A DNA stretch of 64,000 nucleotides, taken from Suilimivivens aceti. Lineage in GTDB: Bacteria; Bacillota; Clostridia; Lachnospirales; Lachnospiraceae. The DNA is taken from assembly GCF_025567405.1 (NCBI RefSeq), contig NZ_JAOQKJ010000007.1:124001-188000 (forward strand), given 5' to 3'. The position numbers and the translations under genes were made by a program. Under the pieces are notes generated by a model. That model was not told the origin of the DNA, searched no databases, and was given only the letters and a program-made list of their open reading frames with translations. Positions 34,774 to 42,386 of the stretch are shown one piece after another; position 1 is the first letter of the stretch, and each line of letters begins with the position of its first letter.

Positions 34774-36285
34774 ATGAGTGAAATCTTATTACAGGCGAAA
34801 CAGATTTCGAAGCATTTCGGCGGAGTGACTGCTCTTGACAAGGTGGATCTGACCATAAAAAAGGGAGAAATCCATTGCTTGATGGGAGAAAACGGATGTG
34901 GTAAATCAACGCTGATCAAGATTATTTCCGGATTTTACAGGCCGGATGGGGGAAGTATTACATTTGAAGGAAAGGAATATGAGAGACTTTCCATTGCAGA
35001 GTCGATCGGACTGGGAATCCAGGTAATTTATCAGGATATGTCCATTTTCCCGAATCTGACGGTTGCAGAAAATATTGCGATCAACAATGAGCTTTACAAT
35101 CACAGGAAACTTGTGAATTGGAAATCGGTAAAGAGCATTGCGAAAGAGGCACTGGATCATATTGGTATTGAACTGCCGCTGCAGGCTGTTGTTGGTGAGC
35201 TTTCTGTGGCGGATAAGCAGCTGATCGCCATCGCCAGAGCGATCCTGAACAATTCCAAGCTGATCATTATGGATGAACCTACCTCTGCATTGACAAGAAA
35301 GGAAGTTGACAAGCTGTTCAAGGTAATCAGACAGCTGCAGAAAGAAGGAATTTCCACACTGTTTGTCAGTCATAAACTGGATGAAGTATTTGAAATTGCA
35401 GATCAGTTTACTGTTTTCAGAAATGGAAAGCTTGTGGTAGCTGATTCGGCAAAGAATATCAATGATGAACAGTTTGTTTATTATATGACCGGAAGAAAGC
35501 TGGAGGAAGCAGCCTTCACACCGGAGAAGATCGACCATGACAGAGCAATCCTGAAGGTGGAAAACCTGGGTCTGACTAATGGCTTTGAAAAGATCAGCTT
35601 TGAGATCCATCCGGGTGAGATCCTTGGCATTACAGGACTTCTCGGATCCGGGCGTACAGAGCTTGCCAAGACACTGTTTGGACTTTACAGTGCTACGGAA
35701 GGCCATATTTATATTGATGGTACAGAGGTACGGATCAAAACACCAATGGATGCAATCCGGCATAAAATTGCCTATGTACCGGAAGACCGTCTGACGGAAG
35801 GGCTTTTCCTGACACAGTCGATCGAGAATAATATGATCGTATCCAATATTGACAGGCTCAGGACTGCAAAGAAAATGGTGGATTATGAGAAGGGGCATCA
35901 GGACAGTCTTTCCTGGGTGAAGAACCTTGGAATCAAGCTGAACGAGCTGAGTGACGGGATCCAGACGCTTTCCGGAGGAAACCAGCAGAAGGTTGTCCTT
36001 GGTAAATGGCTGGAGACAGAGCCCCGTGTACTGATCCTGAACGGACCGACCGTTGGTGTGGATATTGCAGCCAAATTTGATATACATGCTTATTTAAGAA
36101 CACTTGCAGAAAAAATGAACCTTGCTATTCTTCTGATCTCTGATGATATATCAGAAGTGCTCAATAACTGCAACAGGATCCTGATCATCAAGAATGGACG
36201 GATCGTCAGTGAGCATGTCAATACAGAACTGGATCCGCACAAACTGCAGGAGCTGGTTACAGGCGGTAAGGAGGAAACAGCATGA
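34774..36285 (+). CDS. sugar ABC transporter ATP-binding protein (RbsA/AraG-like)
   Basis: This is a 503-residue double-domain ATPase. Domain 1 has Walker A GENGCGKSTLI, signature VGELSVADKQLIAIARAI and Walker B LIIMDEPTSALT. Domain 2 has the degenerate Walker A GLLGSGRTELAK and signature TLSGGNQQKVVLGKWL; Walker B is VLILNGPTVGVD, with Asn-Gly where Asp-Glu is usual. This asymmetry is normal for CUT2 importers. An upstream frame extension to 34711 crosses the hairpin and has no ribosome site. It overlaps the permease gene by four bases. Confidence 0.92.
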   Translation: MSEILLQAKQISKHFGGVTALDKVDLTIKKGEIHCLMGENGCGKSTLIKIISGFYRPDGGSITFEGKEYERLSIAESIGLGIQVIYQDMSIFPNLTVAENIAINNELYNHRKLVNWKSVKSIAKEALDHIGIELPLQAVVGELSVADKQLIAIARAILNNSKLIIMDEPTSALTRKEVDKLFKVIRQLQKEGISTLFVSHKLDEVFEIADQFTVFRNGKLVVADSAKNINDEQFVYYMTGRKLEEAAFTPEKIDHDRAILKVENLGLTNGFEKISFEIHPGEILGITGLLGSGRTELAKTLFGLYSATEGHIYIDGTEVRIKTPMDAIRHKIAYVPEDRLTEGLFLTQSIENNMIVSNIDRLRTAKKMVDYEKGHQDSLSWVKNLGIKLNELSDGIQTLSGGNQQKVVLGKWLETEPRVLILNGPTVGVDIAAKFDIHAYLRTLAEKMNLAILLISDDISEVLNNCNRILIIKNGRIVSEHVNTELDPHKLQELVTGGKEETA

Positions 36286-37313
36286 AAGGCAGAAATCTAC
36301 TGAAGAAAAATGAGTTTTATATAACGGTCATTATTATTGTGCTGGCCTGTATCATTCAGGTGATCAGTGGACAGTTTTTTACTTCCAACAACCTGGTGGA
36401 TCTGCTGCGGAGCATGATCGTACCGGGGATGATGGCAGCAGGTCTGTTTATGGTCATCGTATCCGGAAACATCGATGTTTCTTTCCCGTATACAGCAATG
36501 CTCTGCATGTTTGCGGTAACAAAATGGTTTTCTGTTATTGATTATCAGGGACCGGTATTCCTGGCGTTTCTGATCGCAGGAGTGATCGGTATGGTTCTTG
36601 GACTCCTGAACGGCGTGCTTGCTGCATGGTTAAAGCTTCCGACCCTGATCATCACGCTTGGTACCTGTACGATCTTCCTTGGCATTACCCAGGGTGTTCT
36701 GCAGAGTAGTGTTATCTCTGTGCTGCCGGTACCCATGGCAAAGATGGTAACAACAAATCTGTTCAGTGTAGTAAACGGAGAGACAGGACTTGGAAGCTCC
36801 ATGCCAGTCAGCATTCTGTTTCTTGTTGCGATTTATCTGATAGTCGGGTTTATTATGAAATATACGATGCTTGGACGTGGTATTTATGCAGTTGGCGGTG
36901 ATCCTGTGGCAGCAGAAAGAGCAGGATTCAACGTAAGCTTTATCCGTATTTTTGTATTTACCTTTATGGGTGCCATCGGCGGGATCACAGGTATCACGCA
37001 GGTTACCGTTTCAGGAATGTGCCAGATCAATTTCTTTGATGGCTATGAAATGACTATTATCGCAGCGGTAGTGCTTGGCGGTGCCAATATTGCGGGTGGT
37101 TCCGGCTCGGTGATCGGAACGTTCCTCGGTGTGCTCCTGATGAAGATGATCTCAAATAACCTGATCCTGCTTGGAATCCCGACTAACTGGAGCAAGTTTA
37201 TGACAGGTATCCTCATCATCGCAGGTGTAAGTATGTCAGCCTATAAGAGTGTGCTTGCAAAACGCAGGATTGCATCCAATATACTGGAAAACGGACATAA
37301 GGAGGAGGCATAA
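36282..37313 (+). CDS. sugar ABC transporter permease (RbsC-like), first copy
   Basis: This 343-residue protein has about ten helices. GMMAAGLFMVIVSGNIDVSFP and VGGDPVAAERAGFNV (the EAA-like coupling loop) are CUT2 signatures, with AAVVLGGANIAGGSGSVIGT near the end. It pairs with the next gene to form the pore. It starts within the stop of the ATPase gene, and only two bases separate it from its partner. Confidence 0.92.
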   Translation: MKGRNLLKKNEFYITVIIIVLACIIQVISGQFFTSNNLVDLLRSMIVPGMMAAGLFMVIVSGNIDVSFPYTAMLCMFAVTKWFSVIDYQGPVFLAFLIAGVIGMVLGLLNGVLAAWLKLPTLIITLGTCTIFLGITQGVLQSSVISVLPVPMAKMVTTNLFSVVNGETGLGSSMPVSILFLVAIYLIVGFIMKYTMLGRGIYAVGGDPVAAERAGFNVSFIRIFVFTFMGAIGGITGITQVTVSGMCQINFFDGYEMTIIAAVVLGGANIAGGSGSVIGTFLGVLLMKMISNNLILLGIPTNWSKFMTGILIIAGVSMSAYKSVLAKRRIASNILENGHKEEA

Positions 37314-37315
37314 CC

Positions 37316-38329
37316 ATGGAAAAGAAAAAGACTTTTGACGTAAAGAGCCTTCTGAAGATCAGTTCCAACAATAAAAAACTGTTAGGAATGCTTATATTGG
37401 TTATCATTGTATTGTCGATCGCCACAGGCGGCAGCTTTGCTAAGATCGGTCAGTTTCAGCTGATTGCTTATCTGTTTCCTGAAATGGGTGTGCTTGCCCT
37501 TGGCATGATGCTCGCCATGGTCAGTGGAGGTATTGACCTGACAGTTATTGCAGTAGCCGATCTTGCCGGGATACTGAGCTGTCTTTTGATGAAGGCGATC
37601 ATGCCGGCAGATGCTTCTATGCCGGTTCAGATCCTGGTACTGCTTGTGACACTGGCCTTTGCCCTTCTGATCGGGGCGGTCTGCGGATTGTTTACCGGAA
37701 CCCTGATCGCAAGAGTTGGTGTTCCTGCCATGGTGGCAACCCTCGGCGCATCAGATATTATCCTTGGAATTGCAGTAGGTATTACGAATGGATCCTCCAT
37801 TAAGGAGCTGCCGTCTATTTTATACAGGGTAGTCAATTTTGAATTGTTCGGGCTGATCCCGGGTACAACGATCGTATTTATTATCTGTGCTGCACTGGTA
37901 GCATTTCTTCTGAATAAGACCGCAACCGGATTCAAGATCTATATGATCGGATCCAATGCGACAGCTTCCGAATATTCCGGAAGTGATAACAAGAAGATCC
38001 TGACGCTTACCTATATGATCAGCGGCATGCTATCAGCAGTATCCGGTCTTCTGATGTGCGGGCATTTCAATTCAGCCCGTTCTGACTTTGGAAAGTCCTA
38101 TCTGACACCGGCGATTCTGATCTGTGTACTGGCAGGCGTGAATCCTAACGGCGGTGTGGGTAAGGTCAGTGGAATTGTACTGGCAGTTATTATCCTGCAG
38201 TCTCTTTCTTCAGGATTTGCCATGTTCCCGTCCATTTCCGATTATTACAAGAACCTGATCTGGGGACTTGTACTGATTGGAATTATGATCATCAACGTAG
38301 TAACAGCAACAAGAAAGAAGAAATCATAA
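37316..38329 (+). CDS. sugar ABC transporter permease (RbsC-like), second copy
   Basis: This 337-residue protein belongs to the same family as its neighbour (ALGMMLAMVSGGIDLTV, IGSNATASEYSGSDNKKI, CVLAGVNPNGGVGKVSG) but is clearly divergent. The transporter is therefore a heterodimer like LsrCD rather than a RbsC homodimer. GGAGG precedes the ATG. It is the last gene of the operon; no strong terminator follows, only the inverted repeat at 38385-38407. Confidence 0.92.
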   Translation: MEKKKTFDVKSLLKISSNNKKLLGMLILVIIVLSIATGGSFAKIGQFQLIAYLFPEMGVLALGMMLAMVSGGIDLTVIAVADLAGILSCLLMKAIMPADASMPVQILVLLVTLAFALLIGAVCGLFTGTLIARVGVPAMVATLGASDIILGIAVGITNGSSIKELPSILYRVVNFELFGLIPGTTIVFIICAALVAFLLNKTATGFKIYMIGSNATASEYSGSDNKKILTLTYMISGMLSAVSGLLMCGHFNSARSDFGKSYLTPAILICVLAGVNPNGGVGKVSGIVLAVIILQSLSSGFAMFPSISDYYKNLIWGLVLIGIMIINVVTATRKKKS

Positions 38330-38363
38330 ATTTGACAACATCTTAATTCCCCTTATTATATCA

Positions 38364-39137
38364 GTGTTTATTTTACACAGCAGGATCCCGGGCTTTCCTC
38401 CCGGGATTCTGTATGTTCTGGTGAATGGAAGGAATGCGGAGATTCGTGTTCTGGGAGATAAGGTGTACGAAACAAGAGTTTCCATCACGGAGCTTGCAGG
38501 GCAGCTTACGGAGGGTTTTATCAGGATACACAGAGGATGCCTTGTGGCTGTGAGGGTCATCCATGATATTACAGACAGAGTATATCTGAATAACGGGGAG
38601 ACACTGGAATTTACAGAGCGCAGGAAAAAGGAGATCATACAGCAGTTTCACCGGCTGCAGAAGGATATGATCCGCTCCTTTAGTGACGGAAAAACGCCTG
38701 CCAGCAGGGAAGCCTACAACAGCTGTTATAGGAGCTTTGACCATATGCCCTTTGCCTTCACAGATATTGAGATGATCTTTGATGAGAAGAAGCATGCGGT
38801 TGACTGGATTTTCTGTTATGGAAATGAAGCACTGGCAAGGATCGAAAAGATGCCTCTTGATGAACTGATCGGCAGCTCCTTTGGCAGCCTGTTCAGCAAC
38901 ATGGATGTGAAATGGCTGAACGGCTATGAGAGAGCTACGCTGTATGGGGAGACACTGGAGCTTACCGATTACAGTCCGGAGATTGATACCTATCTGAAGG
39001 TGATCTGCTTCCCAACCTTCCCTGGACACTGCGGCTGTATTCTGTTTGATATCCATGAGATCGAATATATAAAGAGCAGTGATGAGGCAGAAAAGGCACT
39101 GCAGCTTTATGGTTTTACTTATCTTGGGAAACATTAA
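38364..39137 (+). CDS. LytTR DNA-binding protein with C-terminal PAS-like domain
   Basis: The 257-codon frame has a LytTR domain (about 17-105; VLVNGRNAEIRVLGDKVY, FIRIHRGCLVAVRVI, LEFTERRKKEIIQQF) and a PAS-like domain (about 120-255; CYGNEALARIEKMPLDELIGSSFGSL). No receiver domain is present, so the PAS part is the likely sensor. The start is unclear: the GTG at 38364 has no ribosome site, and the next bases encode an inverted repeat and un-LytTR-like RIPGFPPG. A later GTG at 38421 is no better. It may be 5'-truncated. It could regulate the sugar operon upstream. Confidence 0.75.
   Translation: MFILHSRIPGFPPGILYVLVNGRNAEIRVLGDKVYETRVSITELAGQLTEGFIRIHRGCLVAVRVIHDITDRVYLNNGETLEFTERRKKEIIQQFHRLQKDMIRSFSDGKTPASREAYNSCYRSFDHMPFAFTDIEMIFDEKKHAVDWIFCYGNEALARIEKMPLDELIGSSFGSLFSNMDVKWLNGYERATLYGETLELTDYSPEIDTYLKVICFPTFPGHCGCILFDIHEIEYIKSSDEAEKALQLYGFTYLGKH
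38385..38407. repeat. 8-bp GC-rich inverted repeat at the start of the LytTR frame
   Basis: ATCCCGGG (38385-38392) and CCCGGGAT (38400-38407) flank a 7-base loop, 56 bases after the last permease stop. It lacks a T run. It may be a weak terminator of the ABC operon or an operator. Confidence 0.45.
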
Positions 39138-39281
39138 TGAATAGCAGTTGCGTTGGTCAATAGTTGTGATGTAATATAAATATATAGATATTAAAATCAC
39201 AACAGCTAAGATGATAAGGGAATGATCGGAATTGACTTTCTCTTGTTGTTTCCAAAAGAGAAAGTGAGGTTATGAAAAATA
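39138..39281. other. AT-rich intergenic segment with nested inverted repeats
   Basis: Three structures are seen. GTTGTGAT/ATCACAAC arms (39163-39170, 39196-39203) have AATAT/ATATT inside. A perfect 10-bp hairpin (39235-39244 and 39256-39265) ends one base before the GAGG of the next gene. An 11-bp inverted repeat GTTGGTCAATA (39152-39162) matches TATTGACCAAC (39280-39290), which overlaps the next start codon. Confidence 0.6.
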
Positions 39282-39911
39282 TTGACCAACATAGAACAGC
39301 TGTCGAGGGAAACCGGAATAGCTATAAAACAGCTGAATAGACTCAATCGTGATAAATGGTATCATGGAACAACGTTAGAATCTTATAAAAATATATGTAT
39401 GCAGGGTGTTTTGTATTCGTATAATATAGGTACACAGTTGGATTTTGGAACTGGTTTTTATCTGACGGAAAGTCTTGATGCAGCAAGTCGGTATATGGAT
39501 CGATTGCCGGAATTAGATATATCAGGTAAATTAGTAGAAAGAAAAGAATGGTGTGTCATAGAATTTGAATTTAATCCATTTAAATTACTGTTTGAAACAG
39601 AAAATCAGTATAAATATTGTAACTTTCCTGTGCATGATGAAAAATTTGCAAAATTTGTATTTGAAAACAGACTGAAAAATGTGTACAATGAGAATCCACA
39701 TGGATATGATATTATCTGGGGAGTAATGAGTGATAGTATTCCACCTGAAATTATTATGTCGTATCTGAATAATGAAATTACTTATGAAAATGCGATCAAA
39801 GCTTTACAAAAACCACAAAGTATGAAACAATTATATATAGGTAATCAGGCAATTTGTAATATGCTTCATATTTCTAATCTGGTAGAATTTAATAAAAAGG
39901 AGGAAAATTGA
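39282..39911 (+). CDS. DUF3990-like protein with ADP-ribosyltransferase-type motifs
   Basis: This is a 209-residue protein. WYHGTTLESYKNI and DFGTGFYLTESLDAASRY match the H- and Y-motifs of diphtheria-type ADP-ribosyltransferase folds seen in DUF3990, and WCVIEFEFNP and GYDIIWGVMSDS complete the family pattern. A toxin or modifying-enzyme role is inference. The start is TTG with GAGG twelve bases upstream; an ATG at 39272 lies in another frame and gives only 22 codons. Base composition and codon use (AAA, ATA, TTA) are much more AT-rich than the flanking genes, so it was probably acquired. Confidence 0.7.
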   Translation: MTNIEQLSRETGIAIKQLNRLNRDKWYHGTTLESYKNICMQGVLYSYNIGTQLDFGTGFYLTESLDAASRYMDRLPELDISGKLVERKEWCVIEFEFNPFKLLFETENQYKYCNFPVHDEKFAKFVFENRLKNVYNENPHGYDIIWGVMSDSIPPEIIMSYLNNEITYENAIKALQKPQSMKQLYIGNQAICNMLHISNLVEFNKKEEN

Positions 39912-39913
39912 AT

Positions 39914-40108
39914 ATGGTAAAAGAAAAACGATATACAATTGAAAGTGAACTTACCAATGCACTGTTAAGATTTTCCTTTGGGAAATTGACGGTAGAAGAG
40001 GCAGAGGATAGAGCGAGAACTGCAGCAGCTAATTGGGATTCATCTAATGAAGCGTTGGCACATAAAGGTTTGAACTGGTATGCAAAGCAGATTGTAGCTA
40101 AGCTATAA
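39914..40108 (+). CDS. small partner protein, candidate antitoxin (64 residues)
   Basis: GGAGG ten bases upstream supports the ATG at 39914; a TTG at 39908 overlaps the preceding stop. The protein is helical and charged, with YTIESELTNALLRFSFG at the start and LAHKGLNWYAKQIVAKL at the end. I know no named domain. Its position directly behind the ADP-ribosyltransferase-like gene and its shared AT-rich composition suggest a two-gene unit in which it neutralises or assists the larger protein. Confidence 0.6.
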   Translation: MVKEKRYTIESELTNALLRFSFGKLTVEEAEDRARTAAANWDSSNEALAHKGLNWYAKQIVAKL

Positions 40109-40220
40109 ACAAGCTATAAATGGGATCTATTCCATTGACAAATAAACAGGCATGGTGTAGCCTATAGACAGATGTCAGTCAGAAGACGGCATTCGAGTGA
40201 AGAATTCAATATTGTGAAAT

Positions 40221-40376
40221 CTCTTATTCAGAGCAGTGGAGGTACATAGGACCTGAGAAGCTGCGGCAACCCCGAGATGGAAGGTGCCAACCTGAGCGAG
40301 TATCATCGAACAATAAGAGGATTTGATAATCGAACGTCGATCCGCTTATTTCCCGTAAATAAGCGGATTTTCTTTT
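40221..40376 (+). promoter_or_regulatory. SAM-I (S-box) riboswitch with terminator, upstream of metK
   Basis: P1 arms CTCTTATT (40221-40228) and AATAAGAG (40312-40319) enclose the S-box core. GGTACATAGGACC, the GCGGCAACC segment and GGTGCCAACC are recognisable. A terminator follows: a 12-bp stem (40340-40351 and 40357-40368) and TTTCTTTT. AATAAG of P1 can alternatively pair with CTTATT of the terminator arm, the usual switch that stops metK transcription when SAM is high. A TTGACA at 40135-40140 may be the -35, but no good -10 is seen. Confidence 0.92.
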
Positions 40377-40426
40377 GTCATGCATAGTACAGTAACTGGT
40401 CATATTTTTAGAAAAGGAGAACACAA

Positions 40427-41614
40427 ATGGAGAAAAGATTATTTACTTCCGAATCCGTAACAGAAGGCCATCCCGACAAAGTCTGCGATGCCATTTCCGA
40501 TGCGATCCTGGATGCCTGCATGGCCAAGGATCCCATGAGCCGCGTAGCCTGTGAGACAGCTACCTGTACTGGCTTTGTGCTGGTAACAGGAGAGATTACC
40601 ACCAATGCATATGTGGATATTCAGAAGGTAGTACGTGATACCGTGAAGGAAATCGGCTACACCAAGTCAGAATATGGCTTTGATGGCAACACCTGTGCGG
40701 TTCTTGTGGCAATTGATGAGCAGTCCTCAGATATCGCCATGGGCGTTGACAAGGCACTGGAGGCCAAGGAGAACAAGATGTCTGATGAGGAGATCGAGGC
40801 AATCGGCGCCGGCGATCAGGGTATGATGTTTGGTTATGCAACCAACGAAACAGAGGAGTATATGCCTTATTCCATCGCCCTTGCACACAAGCTTGCAAAG
40901 CAGCTCACAGATGTCCGTAAGAATGGAACCCTGCCTTATCTGCGTCCCGATGGAAAGAGCCAGGTTTCTGTAGAATACGATGAGAATGGCAAGCCGATCC
41001 GTCTGGAAGCAGTTGTCCTTTCCACACAGCATGATCCTGATGTTACACAGGAGCAGATCCATGAAGATATCAAGAAGTATGTATTTGATCCCATCCTTCC
41101 CAAGGAGCTTCTGGATGAGAATACCAAATACTTCATCAACCCGACAGGACGTTTCGTAATCGGCGGACCTCACGGAGATGCAGGTCTTACAGGACGTAAG
41201 ATCATCGTAGATACCTATGGCGGATATGCACGTCACGGCGGCGGTGCTTTCTCTGGTAAGGACTGCACCAAGGTAGACCGTTCTGCAGCTTATGCAGCAC
41301 GTTATGTAGCAAAGAATATCGTAGCAGCAGGACTGGCTGATCAGTGTGAGATCCAGCTTTCCTATGCGATTGGCGTTGCACAGCCCACCTCTGTCAGAGT
41401 AGATACCTTCGGAACTGGCAAGGTTTCTGATGAGAAGCTGGTTGAGATCGTAAGAGAGAACTTCGATCTTCGTCCTGCAGGGATCATCAGGATGCTTGAC
41501 CTGCGCCGTCCGATCTATAAGCAGACAGCAGCTTATGGTCACTTTGGACGTAACGACCTTGATCTTCCCTGGGAGAAGCTTGACAAGGCAGATGCTCTGA
41601 AGAAATATTTATAA
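40427..41614 (+). CDS. metK: S-adenosylmethionine synthetase
   Basis: This 395-residue protein makes SAM from methionine and ATP. VTEGHPDKVCDAISD is the ATP/Mg site, GAGDQGMMFGYATNETEEYMP the methionine-loop hallmark, and GGGAFSGKDCTKVDRSAAY the third signature. Length is normal. AAAAGGAG lies before the ATG. Its expression is governed by the SAM-I riboswitch just upstream. Confidence 0.97.
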   Translation: MEKRLFTSESVTEGHPDKVCDAISDAILDACMAKDPMSRVACETATCTGFVLVTGEITTNAYVDIQKVVRDTVKEIGYTKSEYGFDGNTCAVLVAIDEQSSDIAMGVDKALEAKENKMSDEEIEAIGAGDQGMMFGYATNETEEYMPYSIALAHKLAKQLTDVRKNGTLPYLRPDGKSQVSVEYDENGKPIRLEAVVLSTQHDPDVTQEQIHEDIKKYVFDPILPKELLDENTKYFINPTGRFVIGGPHGDAGLTGRKIIVDTYGGYARHGGGAFSGKDCTKVDRSAAYAARYVAKNIVAAGLADQCEIQLSYAIGVAQPTSVRVDTFGTGKVSDEKLVEIVRENFDLRPAGIIRMLDLRRPIYKQTAAYGHFGRNDLDLPWEKLDKADALKKYL

Positions 41615-41675
41615 AAACCGGCACCAACACGAAAAAATGAGGGAAAGGCTGTCATGCAGCCGGAAAGGGAAGAGA

Positions 41676-42275
41676 ATGTCACGATATGTAAAAGATATGC
41701 CGTTAAACAAGGATCCTAAATTTGTCAGCTTTATGATGAACGATTATCTGGCAAAGAACAGGTTCACACTCTTTGATTATAAGGGAGAGCAGGTATACCG
41801 TGCCGGAGATGCCATGCTGGAGGGCTTCAAATATCTGAAATGGTCATTTGAGGACGGAAATTTCCATATAGAAGCATGGATGAAGAGCATGGGAAAAGAA
41901 ATGGGTCTTGACGGATTCGTTGGCTGTCTGCAGAAGAAGCCTTATAAGGAGAGCCTTGAGCAGCTCTATACCCTGTTAGAGCAGGATGTTGAGATTCCTG
42001 AGGGTGCAGAAGGTGCAGATGGTTCTGTAACAGTAGCAGTCAATACGGTAGATAATGCCGGAGCAGCCAAAATTGCACTTGTGTTTGGTATTCTCAGTAT
42101 TGTGACAGCACTTCTGATTCCGCTTGCCGGCATTCTGTTTGGATGTCTTGGCGTGAACCGTGCCAGACTTGGTTCAGGTTCAAGCATGGCAAAGCAGGCC
42201 AATATCGGAAAGGTGCTCAGTGTCATCGGTGTTGTTATTGCCCTGATAAACTGGCTTCTTGCAATTCTGCTTTAA
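41676..42275 (+). CDS. membrane protein with C-terminal DUF4190-like helix pair
   Basis: This 199-residue protein has a soluble N-terminal domain of about 125 residues (VKDMPLNKDPKFVSFMMNDYL, FHIEAWMKSMGKEMGLDGF). A short acidic linker follows, then two hydrophobic helices (ALVFGILSIVTALLIPLAGI and VLSVIGVVIALINWLLAIL) joined by a conserved GCLGVNRARLG turn, typical of DUF4190-like proteins. The function is unknown. The ATG at 41676 has AAAGGGAAGAG upstream; 13 residues of upstream frame were left out. It may be co-transcribed with metK. Confidence 0.8.
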   Translation: MSRYVKDMPLNKDPKFVSFMMNDYLAKNRFTLFDYKGEQVYRAGDAMLEGFKYLKWSFEDGNFHIEAWMKSMGKEMGLDGFVGCLQKKPYKESLEQLYTLLEQDVEIPEGAEGADGSVTVAVNTVDNAGAAKIALVFGILSIVTALLIPLAGILFGCLGVNRARLGSGSSMAKQANIGKVLSVIGVVIALINWLLAILL

Positions 42276-42319
42276 ACCGGAACAGATACTTTAAAAGAAT
42301 ATCTTTTTTTGCTAGAATA

Positions 42320-42358
42320 AAAGAGTATCATGATCATAGTGATCATGGTACTCTTTTT
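42320..42358 (+). terminator. strong terminator before dnaE
   Basis: A 17-bp stem with one G-T pair (42320-42336 and 42340-42356) and a TAG loop, followed by TT. The stem ends in AAAGAG/CTCTTT, so the T-rich arm completes the signal. Confidence 0.8.
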
Positions 42359-42386
42359 CAACGAATGAAAATAAAAGGAAACAGAT

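Noticed and set aside
39272..39340. ATG frame of 22 codons before the DUF3990-like gene
   Set aside because: The GAGG is only two bases from this ATG, too close for normal initiation, and the peptide resembles nothing; the TTG frame matches the family.
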